DNA of 64,000 nucleotides from Pycnopodia helianthoides. Lineage: Eukaryota > Echinodermata > Asteroidea > Forcipulatida > Asteriidae. Of this stretch, positions 38,801-50,800 are shown piece after piece. Location of the stretch: positions 10,930,583 through 10,994,582 of the forward strand of contig CM063258.1 of the NCBI GenBank assembly GCA_032158295.1, in the 5' to 3' direction. The notes beneath the pieces are model-generated. The model ran no database searches. It saw nothing but the letters and a program-made list of their open reading frames with translations, and was not told where the DNA came from. Both the position numbers and the translations under genes were made by a program. How positions within the stretch are numbered: the first letter of the stretch is position 1; every line of letters begins with the position of its first letter.

Positions 38801-41800
38801 CAAAAACAAGGGATGTGGAATCTAATCCAATAATGAAGGAAATATTACTCCATACCTGCCTAGCTGCGGGATTCAAGCATATTTATATGTATATTTTATA
38901 TATGACACTTGATACTCCAGGCCTTAACCAGACTTTGCTTGTCAAAACTCAAAACTGGGGTTATTTGCTCATCAAATAGATGAGAACAAGAGCTTTCATA
39001 TAACACCTCATTCGCAAATACAAAAGCAGAGTATACTGTTCGAAACATCGAGACCAAACCGGCTCTTCTCAGAGCCAACACTCAAACAAAAGAGATTTAC
39101 ACATGGTTGTACCCGCAAGTTAACTATTTATTTATTTATAGTTTCTTCCTAAAAGAATGACAGTTGAGAACATGCTCATATAAAAATAGAAGAATATTTC
39201 TAAGCCTAGTAAGGTTTGCGATAACACCTCGATTTACATGAAACATTTCTTTGAGTTGTGGGTGTTCTGAAAAGAAAACTTTCTCCTGAAGATGATCGGG
39301 GCATACTGATCGAAATGTCAAGCTATGACACCCATGTTTCTTTTCAGGACCACCACAACTCAAAAAGAGATCTTATTTGTACCACAAACCTTACTAGATT
39401 GTCTCTCCACAATGCAAAGTTTCAAATATTTCTAGCCGAAGAAAACTAAAAGTTACAGTTGCAACACAAGAATCAGATATCATCAAATATTGTTGACTAT
39501 TGCGTTAAGAACCACAACTGCCTCCGTGTCCACCCCCTAGAACAGACTTGACTTTAATCACTCAAGAGGAAGTTTTCATAGTAATTGACTTACCGCTATT
39601 GTTATCAACAGATTCAATGATGTCCTCTGTAGCATCACCAAGGAGTCCTCTCATCCTGTAAACAATCCGCATTGGCTCTCCCTAAAATGACAAACACAAA
39701 GTTATCTACAAACACGAGATCAGGTTGGCTCAGTGGTATCTTGCCCAACATTTCACCTCTGTGGACCCCAGTTTGATTCCCACACTGGACTGGAGCCTTG
39801 CAATGTCATTCCCTACCCGATTACAAAGTTTCTCCCTAATTAGGTTTTCCTCCTACATCTAAAATTGACATTTCTTAGCATCTTCTCTTCATAGGTATCT
39901 TCCGCCCTACAAGTCACAGTGCTAGTCACTCTTTAGGATTCCTTGGTTTCATTACCAGAAAGACATAAATACAAATATATAAATATATCCAGGGATGTTA
40001 AAAGTGCACCGAATGCAGGTTTTAAATCCCTGTTTCATTACCAGAAAGACATAAATACAAATATATAAATATATCCAGGGATGTTAAAAGTGCACCGAAT
40101 GCAGGTTTTAAATCCCTGTCTGGGCAGTCATGATTCTGCTGTCTTCGGGAGAGATAATTTCAAAGATTTCTGGAGCGACTGTTGAGCAGTAGGTCCCAGC
40201 GTTTCTGATTCACCCTATCAGGTTCGTTCTCCAACCTACAGTGATTGAAGGTTGTATTAATCATTATGGTGTAACTCTCACCTCATTTTCAGGACACCAG
40301 ATCTTTTGGTAGATATACTTCACAGGTAGATCCAAACTGATGATTTTGTTGTTGACCAAAAGCTAAGTTGAAATTACAAAAGAAATTAGGAGTAAGTTCG
40401 AATTTGTGTTAGTATTAAATTATATATTCCGGAGGGTCTATGATGCAAGTGGACTAAGCAACATTCTTGACTCAGAATATCCAGTGAGTATTCATCAACC
40501 AATCAGAATGTCTGCATTCTCTAGGTCATGAACATCTGAGTACTCCTCAACCAATCAGAATGTCTGTAATCTTTAGGTCATGAGTATCTGAACATTCCTC
40601 AACCAATCAGAATGTCTGCATTCTCTAGGTCATGAACATCTGAATATTCATAAAGCATCTTACCTCCATGCCTGTATCATCTTCAAGCAGTGCAATCAGC
40701 TCACAGTCTGTAAGGAAACAAAGAGGGGCATCAATGAATTATATGACTGCAATCTCTCTGAGGTAATGAGAGGATGGTGGCAGTAAATATGAACCGAGTC
40801 ATCAGAGTCTCTGAATGAAAAGCTGAGTGACCCTATAGCGTCTCATCTGGTGGTTATTTATGCGTTTATTTTCAGCGTTTAGCACTAACATTGTTTCTTC
40901 AATGACAGGAATGCAGAGCAGGAGCCAACGACTTTTAATTTTGATATCTCTTTCTAAAGTATTGTTTTTCCTATTAAAAAACAAAAATTTAAACATAATG
41001 TTAGGGTTTCTACAACTATGCCGGAATTGTTGGTCAAAGTCAATGAATCTCTTGGCACCCTTTATGAGATATTAGTGTCAGAAGTGTTCTTTGCTTAAAA
41101 GGCATACACTGTGTACTTCATCAATTGGCCAAATAAAAACAAGTGCAGTGTAAAATTTTTAAGAAATGCTACAAAAGTGCATCTCATTTTAAGAAATTCT
41201 CCTTAAGTTTCTAAATGGGTGTTGTTCCTAAATGGTCAAATCCATGCTGCCGCATATATTATTCAAGCTTGTTTCTTCTTTCATTCCTATCTGGGTACAA
41301 TTCCAACATAATGAGTGTTACACCTCTGCATAATCTTATTCAAGAGGTCTCTTCTTGAATTCCTAACTGGGTTTAATTCCTACATGGTTCATGACATACC
41401 TCTGCATATCTTGTTCTTGATATCCCTCATAAGTGGACCCATGTCAGGCTCATTGGAGTTGTACGGATTTCCTTGCATCCTTCCCTGCAGGAAGTCTTCT
41501 TGCTGTGGATCTTTCTCTAGTGTCATGAAGAATACTCCAACATCATTCTCCTCCTTCAAAATGAGTCAATCCAAGTTCAGAGATGGTCAGTTTAAAGTGA
41601 AGGAAAAAACAAGATTGTTATTTAAGCTGAAAAATCAGGAAAAACTTTTGGCAAATGTAAGCTGGTGTCCTTATAAGGTATTTTAAGCTGTTGCTGCTGC
41701 AATAAATTAGCCATTCATCTATCATCTAGCAAAACCCATCGTGTTTGCACAAGCATAAGGCCCTTTTCAAAACCACAGCTTGGGCTCTGCCTTAGATTCA

Positions 41801-44800
41801 TCCATCAGTTTGAAGCCTCCATACTTAAAGCACATGATTTCAAAATAACTGAAGGAGTCTAAGCCGGCACCAATCCAGGCACCCAAGCCAGAGCCTAAGC
41901 CGAAACCCAATCCGGAGCCCAATCCGGAGCCCAAGCCAGAGCCCAAGCCGGAGCCAAAGCTGGAGCCCAAGCAGGAGCCCAATCTGGAGCCCAATCCGGA
42001 GCCCAATCCAGAGCCCAAGCCAGAGCCCAAGCCAGAGCCAGAAAAAAATGAAAATTATACAATCATGACAAAAAGTTATTTCAATAAACAAATAAATCTA
42101 ATCCTTTTATCCAGGCAACTTTTAATTGCACTATTAGAGGAAACGGTCAACCACACTTCAATTTTCTATGGCACTGTTCTTAAAGAAAAAGAGGAAACCA
42201 ACTAATCAGCTGAAACGTTGTATGCCTGTTTATCAAATTCTAAATTCAATAAATTCACCATATCTAATTATACAGAATAAAATGATGGAAATCTTAGCGG
42301 ACTTACAGGATAAATGATGCTGCACAGCCTCTCAAAGATGAAGACTGGAGTTCGTAGGTCATCTAGTACGTAACGTTTGACCGTGTCTACACAAACAGCC
42401 ATGAATGCTCTGGTTTCAGACTCAGTGCCTGTGTAAACAAACAAACAAACAAAAATTGCAAAATCGGACCACTGACACAATCAAAAGAATCCCCCCACCA
42501 GATTCTGAACACACCAAGTATACAGCGCTTATTACACATTGGTGTTTAGGGCAAAACCAACATAAAACAATACCTTAAATTTTACCAACTTGTTCTGTGC
42601 CCACCGTACATGTACAGAGCACACAATAACTAAACAAAGTCAAACAAATGTAACAACTCCATCAATGCACTGCCTCTAACTACTGGGCAATCTCGATGGT
42701 CTAGTGGTAAGACATCTGCTCTAGAATGGCAAAGGTCGTGAGTTCCAATCCCACCCAAGTAATACGCCTGTGGATAATTTTTCTACAGGACTCGGGGAAA
42801 GTACAGAGTATTTAGTGCTTTACACACATCAGTATGTGGGTATTAAAATTGAATAATATCCATCAATTCAGTTGTGAAGGAATCTTTGTTTGTTTCTGAG
42901 AGGAGAAGGTGATACTTCTTTCCAAAAAATAGTCGGAGAGCAGACGAATCAAATGTCGTACACATCCTTGGAGCAAATAAACAGCCACGGTTTCCATGAC
43001 AGTAAATAGATCAGCAAATCAAGAAATAGAATTATCATTGATAAGAAGATGAAATACCATCTTACCTGTTGTCATATCTTCCAGTAGATCCAGGAGCATC
43101 TGTTGTGTCTCATCAACAAGCTTAGTTCTCTGCACAACCAGCTTACGTAGTGCTAGATAACCATTCAGTACAGGACCAAGTAATTTACTCTTATAGTGAC
43201 GTCTGATGGTATCCACATCCAGAAAGCTGGCTAGTAGCTCTGATCATAACAAAAACAAAAAAACAAATCTTAGTCACTATTTTTTCACTATCACTGTTGT
43301 GATGAAAGTGATGAAAGTCATTATGCTTAGATGTATCTTTCTTTGTCAAAATCCCTTTATACCCTAAGCCAGTGATATTACCAATTATCATAACATATTC
43401 AGGGCTCTAAATTTGGGGGGAAAACCCGCAAGACTGCAGGTCTTGCTGCTCAGAATGTTTACTGGACCAGAATTTTATTTACAAGACCAGAATCAAAATG
43501 AGAAAAGAGCTGAATCAAAATGCGAACACAGTTTTATCAAATAAACTGCTTCATTTGAACAAACACTAGGAGAAGATTTGTCTCTCCTGTTTTATGGGTG
43601 ATACTCAGCAGAATTGAAAAATATTTGTGAGACTCAAACTCAACATTTGAACATCTTAAAAAAAGAAGAAAGATATTTAATTTAAAAACACAAGACCACC
43701 GGACTTGTCCCTTCTTGAGTTTACTGGCCTAGGCGCTGAAATTACTGGCCTTGAGCCAGCGGTCCAGTGTAAAATTCGAGCCCTGTTATTATAGAGGGCC
43801 ATGCCCTAGAGCATTGCTTTAGGATGTGGCACATTGACTAAGTTTTTGTGTTTTTTTTTAGTAAGTAGTGGGTAGGACGGTGTGGGTTGTGGGTGTAATG
43901 TTTGAAAGGGCACCATCCTCTAACCCTACCCCAAGCACCAGGATCCCTAGCTATGCTACTGAGGAGGTTGCAGACCTTTTTCTCTTTATAAGGTGCTATC
44001 ACAGGTACCAATTTAAAATCATTGATGAAAAGAAGCAACTAGAGACACAAGTGAGTCCATTGCCTGGATTAGAACGCACTATCATAACAACAAAAACACA
44101 AATCTGAAGTGTATGGAATGTTGCTATTCTAGGGGGAGGTGTAGGGGAGGGGAAAGAGGAGGGAGAGGGATGGAGGAGAGGAGGAGGAGGAGGAGGAGGA
44201 GGGATGGAGAGGTGGAGAGGTCGAATGTGTACAGTACACTGTGAGCATCTTGAGTGCATAGCCTTGTGAGAGGTCTGAGCTCAGGGTAGTCTCCTCTAGG
44301 GCCAACAGGATGTCAATCTCCTACACAAACATCAAAACAAATCATGAAGTCAATTACTATAAAAATCACTAAAAAACACAGCTCACAACAAGTGAAAGAT
44401 GTCACCCAAAAATTAATGGAGCTTTTAAAATGATGGAAACGGTTGCAATGATACAAATTCCTTTGCGGCTAGAATGTAATATTTCTTCTTTAATATTATT
44501 ATATATAATGCACAATAAGAACATTATACAGCAAGAAGTAAGAGAGTACTTCTATACTGCTAGTGTGAAGACGTTGCCTGATCAGGAAGCACTGTGGTTT
44601 ATCATGGTTATTCAGAAATGAATCCTTGTTATACTTGTCTTGTCTTAAATTAACCCTAACTACCTAGAGTCTTTGGAAAGACACCCTCCAAACTACTCCA
44701 CTCAATGGTAACTCAAAACGAAAATGTTTGGACTTGGATAAAACTGGTATGCCTGGCTCGATGATAAGCAATTGTTTTTTTGGCCTGCAGTACTTTATCC

Positions 44801-47800
44801 TACAAAGTCTGACAACTTCCTGAAGAGGATTTTGAAAGACTTTCAACTGTTAGGGTTAATGTATGTTTCTTTTGTAATGTTTGGATTTGTTTGTGCCTGA
44901 ATAAGGTGTGAAGACAACATAACCAAAAGTATAATAATGAAATAAATAGAAATTAATAAATATAAAACATGAGAGAACAGACAATGTTGAGCTGACCTGG
45001 GTGATGAGTGTTCCAATATGGAGTAGCAGACCCTTAGCAGCGAGGTACAACTTCCAATGAGGGGCTTTGGTTAATCGCTGATAGAGGGCCAAGAACTCTG
45101 ATGCACTCTCCCCGCTGGGACCAACTTCATCTAGGTAGCTGGTTAAGAGATCTAACATCTGCTGTCTGCGGCTAGAGACCTAATCATTGGAACATAAAAA
45201 ATGGTATTACAGCTGATGCTCTATGCAGAGTACAGCGTGGGATTGAAACACAGTTATACACAAGTCACGACATGAAACGGCAAGAACCAACTTGAAGACA
45301 GATTGGATTGTCAATTGACACTGTAATGCTAAGCAGTAATTAGTGGAGCACAGATTGAACTGGGCCCAATTTCATAGACCTGCTTAAGCACAAAAAGTAG
45401 CTAAGCACAACAAAAATATGCTTATCAGAAAAGAGTTACCAGCTAAAATACCATTTCACATGTAATGTCTGTGACTGGTATCCTGCTTAATATTACGTAG
45501 CAGAATTCGTTTCAGCAACATTTTCTGCTTAAGCAGCTTTAAGAAATTGGGCACAGGGCCTAATTTCATAGAGCTACTTAAGGACAAAAAGCAGCTAAGC
45601 ACAACAAAATTTTGTGCTTACCAGATTAAGGTTACCAGCCAAACCACCATGACACATGTACAATTTGTGACTGGTATCACGCTACTTTCTGCTAAGCAGA
45701 CAATTGTTAAGCAATATTTTCTGCTTAAGCAACTCTATAAAATTGGGCCCTGTGTGTAAATAAATCTGCTTAAACTATGATCTTGTGTCTGAATGGTATT
45801 ACTTGATTACCAGGACATAGATTTATTGTTATACAGTTATACATCCTAGTATTTGACCCCCTTGCACTGATGTCAAACGCGGAACCAAGGCCCAATTTCA
45901 TAAAGCTGTTTACCGGTAAGCAAATTTTTGTGCTTACTGTAGCAGAAAAATGTGCGTAAGCATAAGCATATTTCACCATGATTTCTCAAGTTAGCAGAAA
46001 ATTTCTTGGTGCGCATGCACGTTCACCATGGATTTGCATTGTTATGTCACTTGTGTGCTAAACGCGGGTTAGCCAGCATTTACCCTTGCTTACGGTAAAC
46101 AGCTTTATGAAATAGAAATTCTGCTAAGGGACGCTCCGGCACAAACTGCTGCTACATGTTTTTGAAATTGGGACTAGTCTGCCAAGGTCTGCCATTGGGA
46201 GTCCAAATGCATCAAAATGTGTCACAACATGGTCTAGAATCACCGCAGTAACACAAGGTTCTGACACACAAAGGCCCATCCAAGGTCCACATGAGGATAC
46301 GTCATGTATTGGTCCCAAATTTGTCTATCTATATATCAAGCAGAATGCAGCTATGACCAATCATTAATGTGGAACTTCCTTCGATTAATGAAACATCACA
46401 TTGCACAGAATATTATACGCATAGTATTGAAGATTATGCTTGTGAGATATAATCACAAGTAAACTGGACTATTCTTTCAAAAGGCAAAGCAGTGAATGAA
46501 AAGCTAATTACAGAGAATTATATTCTGTGTCAATGGCACAACAAAATGCATTCAATATTGTTTCATACTCTTCAGAACATATTTGATTTTTTTCACACAA
46601 AGAACAGACAACTGTCTGCTAGGCTCTGAGGTTTAACCAACCAGTAAACTATGAATTCTTACTTGGCAGAGAGATTCCACAATGTTACAAGCCACCTGCC
46701 GAGCTGCTCTAGATGAAGGAGAGAAAAGACGCCTCTCAGCCAAGCTTGACCTCCCAACTGCAGATTATCAGGTGAACGCTTCACTCCTTGTTTCCAACGT
46801 CGAGCATATTTCTCCATCAAAAACTTCCCCCTAGTCTCTTGGTGAGTTGTCTGTGTTTCCAGTGGGTCTCCTATTATTATAAGATTAGGAAAAGATGTTT
46901 CAGGGTGTAACCATTACATTAAATATTACTATACCTCATACATATTCATGACCGAGAGTCGAATTCTCACTGGTCCATTCAACATCACGTGCCAGACGCT
47001 ATATTTGCTGTTTACCTAGCGCGCACGCGAGTATTCACGCACATGGTAAATGCGTAAGACAAGTAGACTGTCGCCCGGACAGCCCGGGCGACAGTCTACT
47101 TGTCATGCGCTTTACGATCGTGGAACTGTTCACCGGGTGTTGTCCGCATGCGCGAACATCGCTCTAGCGACATCCAACACATGAAAAACTTATCCTGGAT
47201 GCAATTTATCATTTCACAGTCAGTTTCCCCTTGGTCCTAATATTGTACCGGTGACTGAATATGTCTGAGGTATAGTAAAACAAATATAACATGGTTTATT
47301 TCGGTTGATCAGTCGATAATAGCTCCCTCCATATTGGAAGTTGACAAACTAGTTCCCTCGGCTTCGCCTCGGGAACTAGTTTGTCAACTTCCAATACCTC
47401 GGGGAGCTAATATCGACTGTTCACCCTCAAACCATGTTATATTTGTATACTGCTCTTTTAAGATTTAAGATCTGTGTTTCCAATAGCTTTCAAAGATACA
47501 GCAGTGGTGAAATAAATTTCCTGTGTAACAACAATAATTTTTGTTCTATTTATTCAGTTATTGGCGCTAGATGTTAGATGTATAATCAATTTATAAATAC
47601 CTGGGAGAGTTTATCCATTTCGATTGGATGAGAGGAGATCACATGGTCATGTTTAAACGTGCAATATCATAAACACAGTAAGAAGTGGTTAAACATACAC
47701 AGGCGCTAATTTACGCATTACACAATCAATACACACTCAATGTAAAATATGTTAGTTGAGAGTCGCATGCAATTTGACCCTTTGAAAAACAGAGCCCGAA

Positions 47801-50800
47801 GACTTGACAGGAAATGAAAAAACTACAGACAAGTTTAAGAGATTTTCCAACATTATTAAGTTTTTTGTTACAAAAAGGGCATTTATGAATGGGAATAAAA
47901 GAGTAGCGACTCGGTCTTAACTGGCCTTGCAGGGTTATGGCCGTGCCATAAAGGACCTCGCCTTTGGCTCGGTTTCGGCTCGGCCCTTTATGGCACTGCC
48001 ACGACCCTGCTGGTTTTAAACGGCCGGTTAAGACCTCGCCACCACTCTTTTATTCCCTCATTACAAATTTACACAAAATCAAACACAAACTAACGTGGGG
48101 CATTTGCAGGTATACGTTGTTTCCATACACTGTAGTCTACTCCTTGCTGAGCGAGCCACTGACGCACATTGATGTAAACGTCTTGGCCTTCGGGTTTGAC
48201 ATTACTCAGATGTTCTACATTCTTGTCCTGAGTTCCAAACATAAAAATTACAATGTCAAATACGACCAAGAAAGTGTAATCACTTGGTTTTGGCCGATGG
48301 AAAGCATTTCAACCACAGGAGCCAATCACCCTTTTATGACATTGATTAAAATCAGAGGGCAGATTTGAATGAATCAGTTCCGCTGTGAATCTACACATCC
48401 ATGTTATAAATCTTGTGCAGTGGACAACATCAACCATGTTCCAATTATTTACCATCAATACAATGAGAGAATCACAACAGCAACACAGTCAATGTGCTAG
48501 AAAACTTCTAAGTTTATGTTAAAGTGTCTTGAACTCCTCACCTCTACTCTAAAAAACCCAAAGTCTAACTTCTAAAAGTAAACATGAAGAGTTAATCAAA
48601 AGATGTAACAATCAGCCCTTTTTTAACAAACAACACATTGTCATGTCAGTGCAAAAAAAAACACTGTATCTCCAAAAACTAGCACAACAGTACAAGTGAA
48701 TTCAAAAGTACACAAACATCATATCTCAATTAAATTACCCCTGTTGTACACACAGAACCAACAGGTACAATGTCTTTGCACTGAACCAAGTGGACGATTC
48801 ACGACTCACTTCTGGTTAATACACACTTTACACACAAACTTTTCGTCACATCGAGTGACCACCAAGTAAGTAGTGGTGAACATTTTAGTGTGGGAATGTA
48901 TTTATAAGCATTGTGGTTGACATGATTGAAATAACCATAGCAAATCAACCATAGCTAGGTGGTAATATTGTGGTAATATCGTAAGCATGTTGGTGACATG
49001 ATTGAATCAACCATAGCAAGGTAGTAATATTGTGGTAATATCGTAAGCATGTTGGTCACATAATTGAATCAACCATGCTGACCTTGTTTTTCTTGCTGGC
49101 TGGAGCAGCTGGCTTGACGAGTAGGTGAAGGATCTTCAGACATGGTAGGGTTACGTTCTCCATGACAACAGGGCTTTGGGTCTTTACTGCCATCAAGAAC
49201 AGCGACATCACTAATTGGAAAAAAAAGTAATTGCTCAATTAATTTATACCATTGCAGTGAACCAGTGTATAGCATTGCAAAATGCTACACAATGTACCAG
49301 TTGCTTCTCAAAACCCATCATTTGCTACTCAGTATTAGTAAATTCACTAAAACAAATGTCGACACAATCAAAATACTTTGGGGTTGAACAAAGAAAAATT
49401 GACTAGAGCAGGATTTGAACCATGATCTCCAGATTAACGTGCTGACGATATACCAACTGAGCTATCTAGCCCTATGTTGGTGGTATCCCCATTTTGTCAA
49501 TATCTTTGTCTTGGGGTGCCAGTCAGAAGCCATATAACCGATAACTGAAGTGTAGCCAGGGATCACACCCAAGTTTACGATACAACCTGGGAAGCAGCAG
49601 CCACGGGATCACCTTAAGGGGATGCAACATTTTCTTTTTAATAAACCACAAGGGAAACTGGCTGGGTAAATTTTGAATAATTTGGAGTTGAACAAAGAAT
49701 TTTGTTTAATGCTCAACTATGCATTGTGGGTAAACACCGCCTAAAAGAGTTCTATCAAATTCCTTGCATGAATGGTCGGTGAACCACTTGGCTGCGCAGA
49801 AAAATCAGAATGCTTGACACCCGTAAAGATGGAAAAACAGTCCACTGTTTAAAAAAAAGTCACTATCGCTCACAATTCTGAACTTGTTTGTGACCATCAT
49901 AGGTTTATGATGTAGAACATAAAACTTACACATCTTAAAACTTGAGATCCCTCAACAACTTGGGAAGTAATTTTTGATTGCCTAAAAATGTTTTTATTGT
50001 GAAAGATGTGTCCGTAAAGTTTGAACAGTGGCCCAGCTTGAGAACTCAGAAGCTGACTACTTACCACATTTGAGTCTCTTCTCCCAACAGGAATCATCTC
50101 GCTCAATGGTATGGACCAGAAGAGCCATCTCATTCCTAACTGCACCAGCCTAAAGAGTAGACACATGTAAAGAACAGACACTGCATTATTAAAGACACTG
50201 GACACCTTTGGTAATTGTCAAAGACCAGTCTTCTCACTTGGTTGTATCTCAACATATGCACAAAATAACAAACATGTGAAAATTTGAACTCAATTGGTCG
50301 TTGAAGTTGCGAGATAATAATGGAAGAAAAAACACCCTTGTCACACGAAGTTGTGTGCTTTCAGAAGCTTGATATCGAGACCTCACGCGTGAGGTCTCAA
50401 AATCATACTGAGAAATTACTTCTTTCTCAAAAACTACGTTACTTCAGAGGGAGCAGTTTCTCACAATGTTTTATACTATCAACAGCTCTCCATTGCTCGT
50501 TACCAAGTAAGTTTTTATGCTAACAATTATTTTGAGTAATTACCAATAGTGTCCAGTGCCTTTAAGGCAAATCTGAATCAAAGCGGCTACGGCTACGGCT
50601 ACGGCTACGGCCCTTGGCTGCTACAACAACATTCACAAGTGGGCCTTTTCAGGGTTCCAGCCATAGCCACTGCTGAAGTTATTAATTTGGACACTGTCTA
50701 GGATTTGGTTTGGTTTGTTTTGCAAGATTAGATTTGGGCCCCCCCAGTTCATGACGCTACCTACAACAGCATGATGAGCTCTATTTGCTGTGTAGATTAT

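Noticed and set aside
39280..39335. Second hammerhead-like motif (CTGAAGA, GATC/GATC, GAAATGTC)
   Set aside because: The pieces are in order, but no stem I pairing is visible, so I did not call it.
47964..48368. 134-codon plus-strand open frame
   Set aside because: It begins inside a foldback element and shows no homology I recognise.
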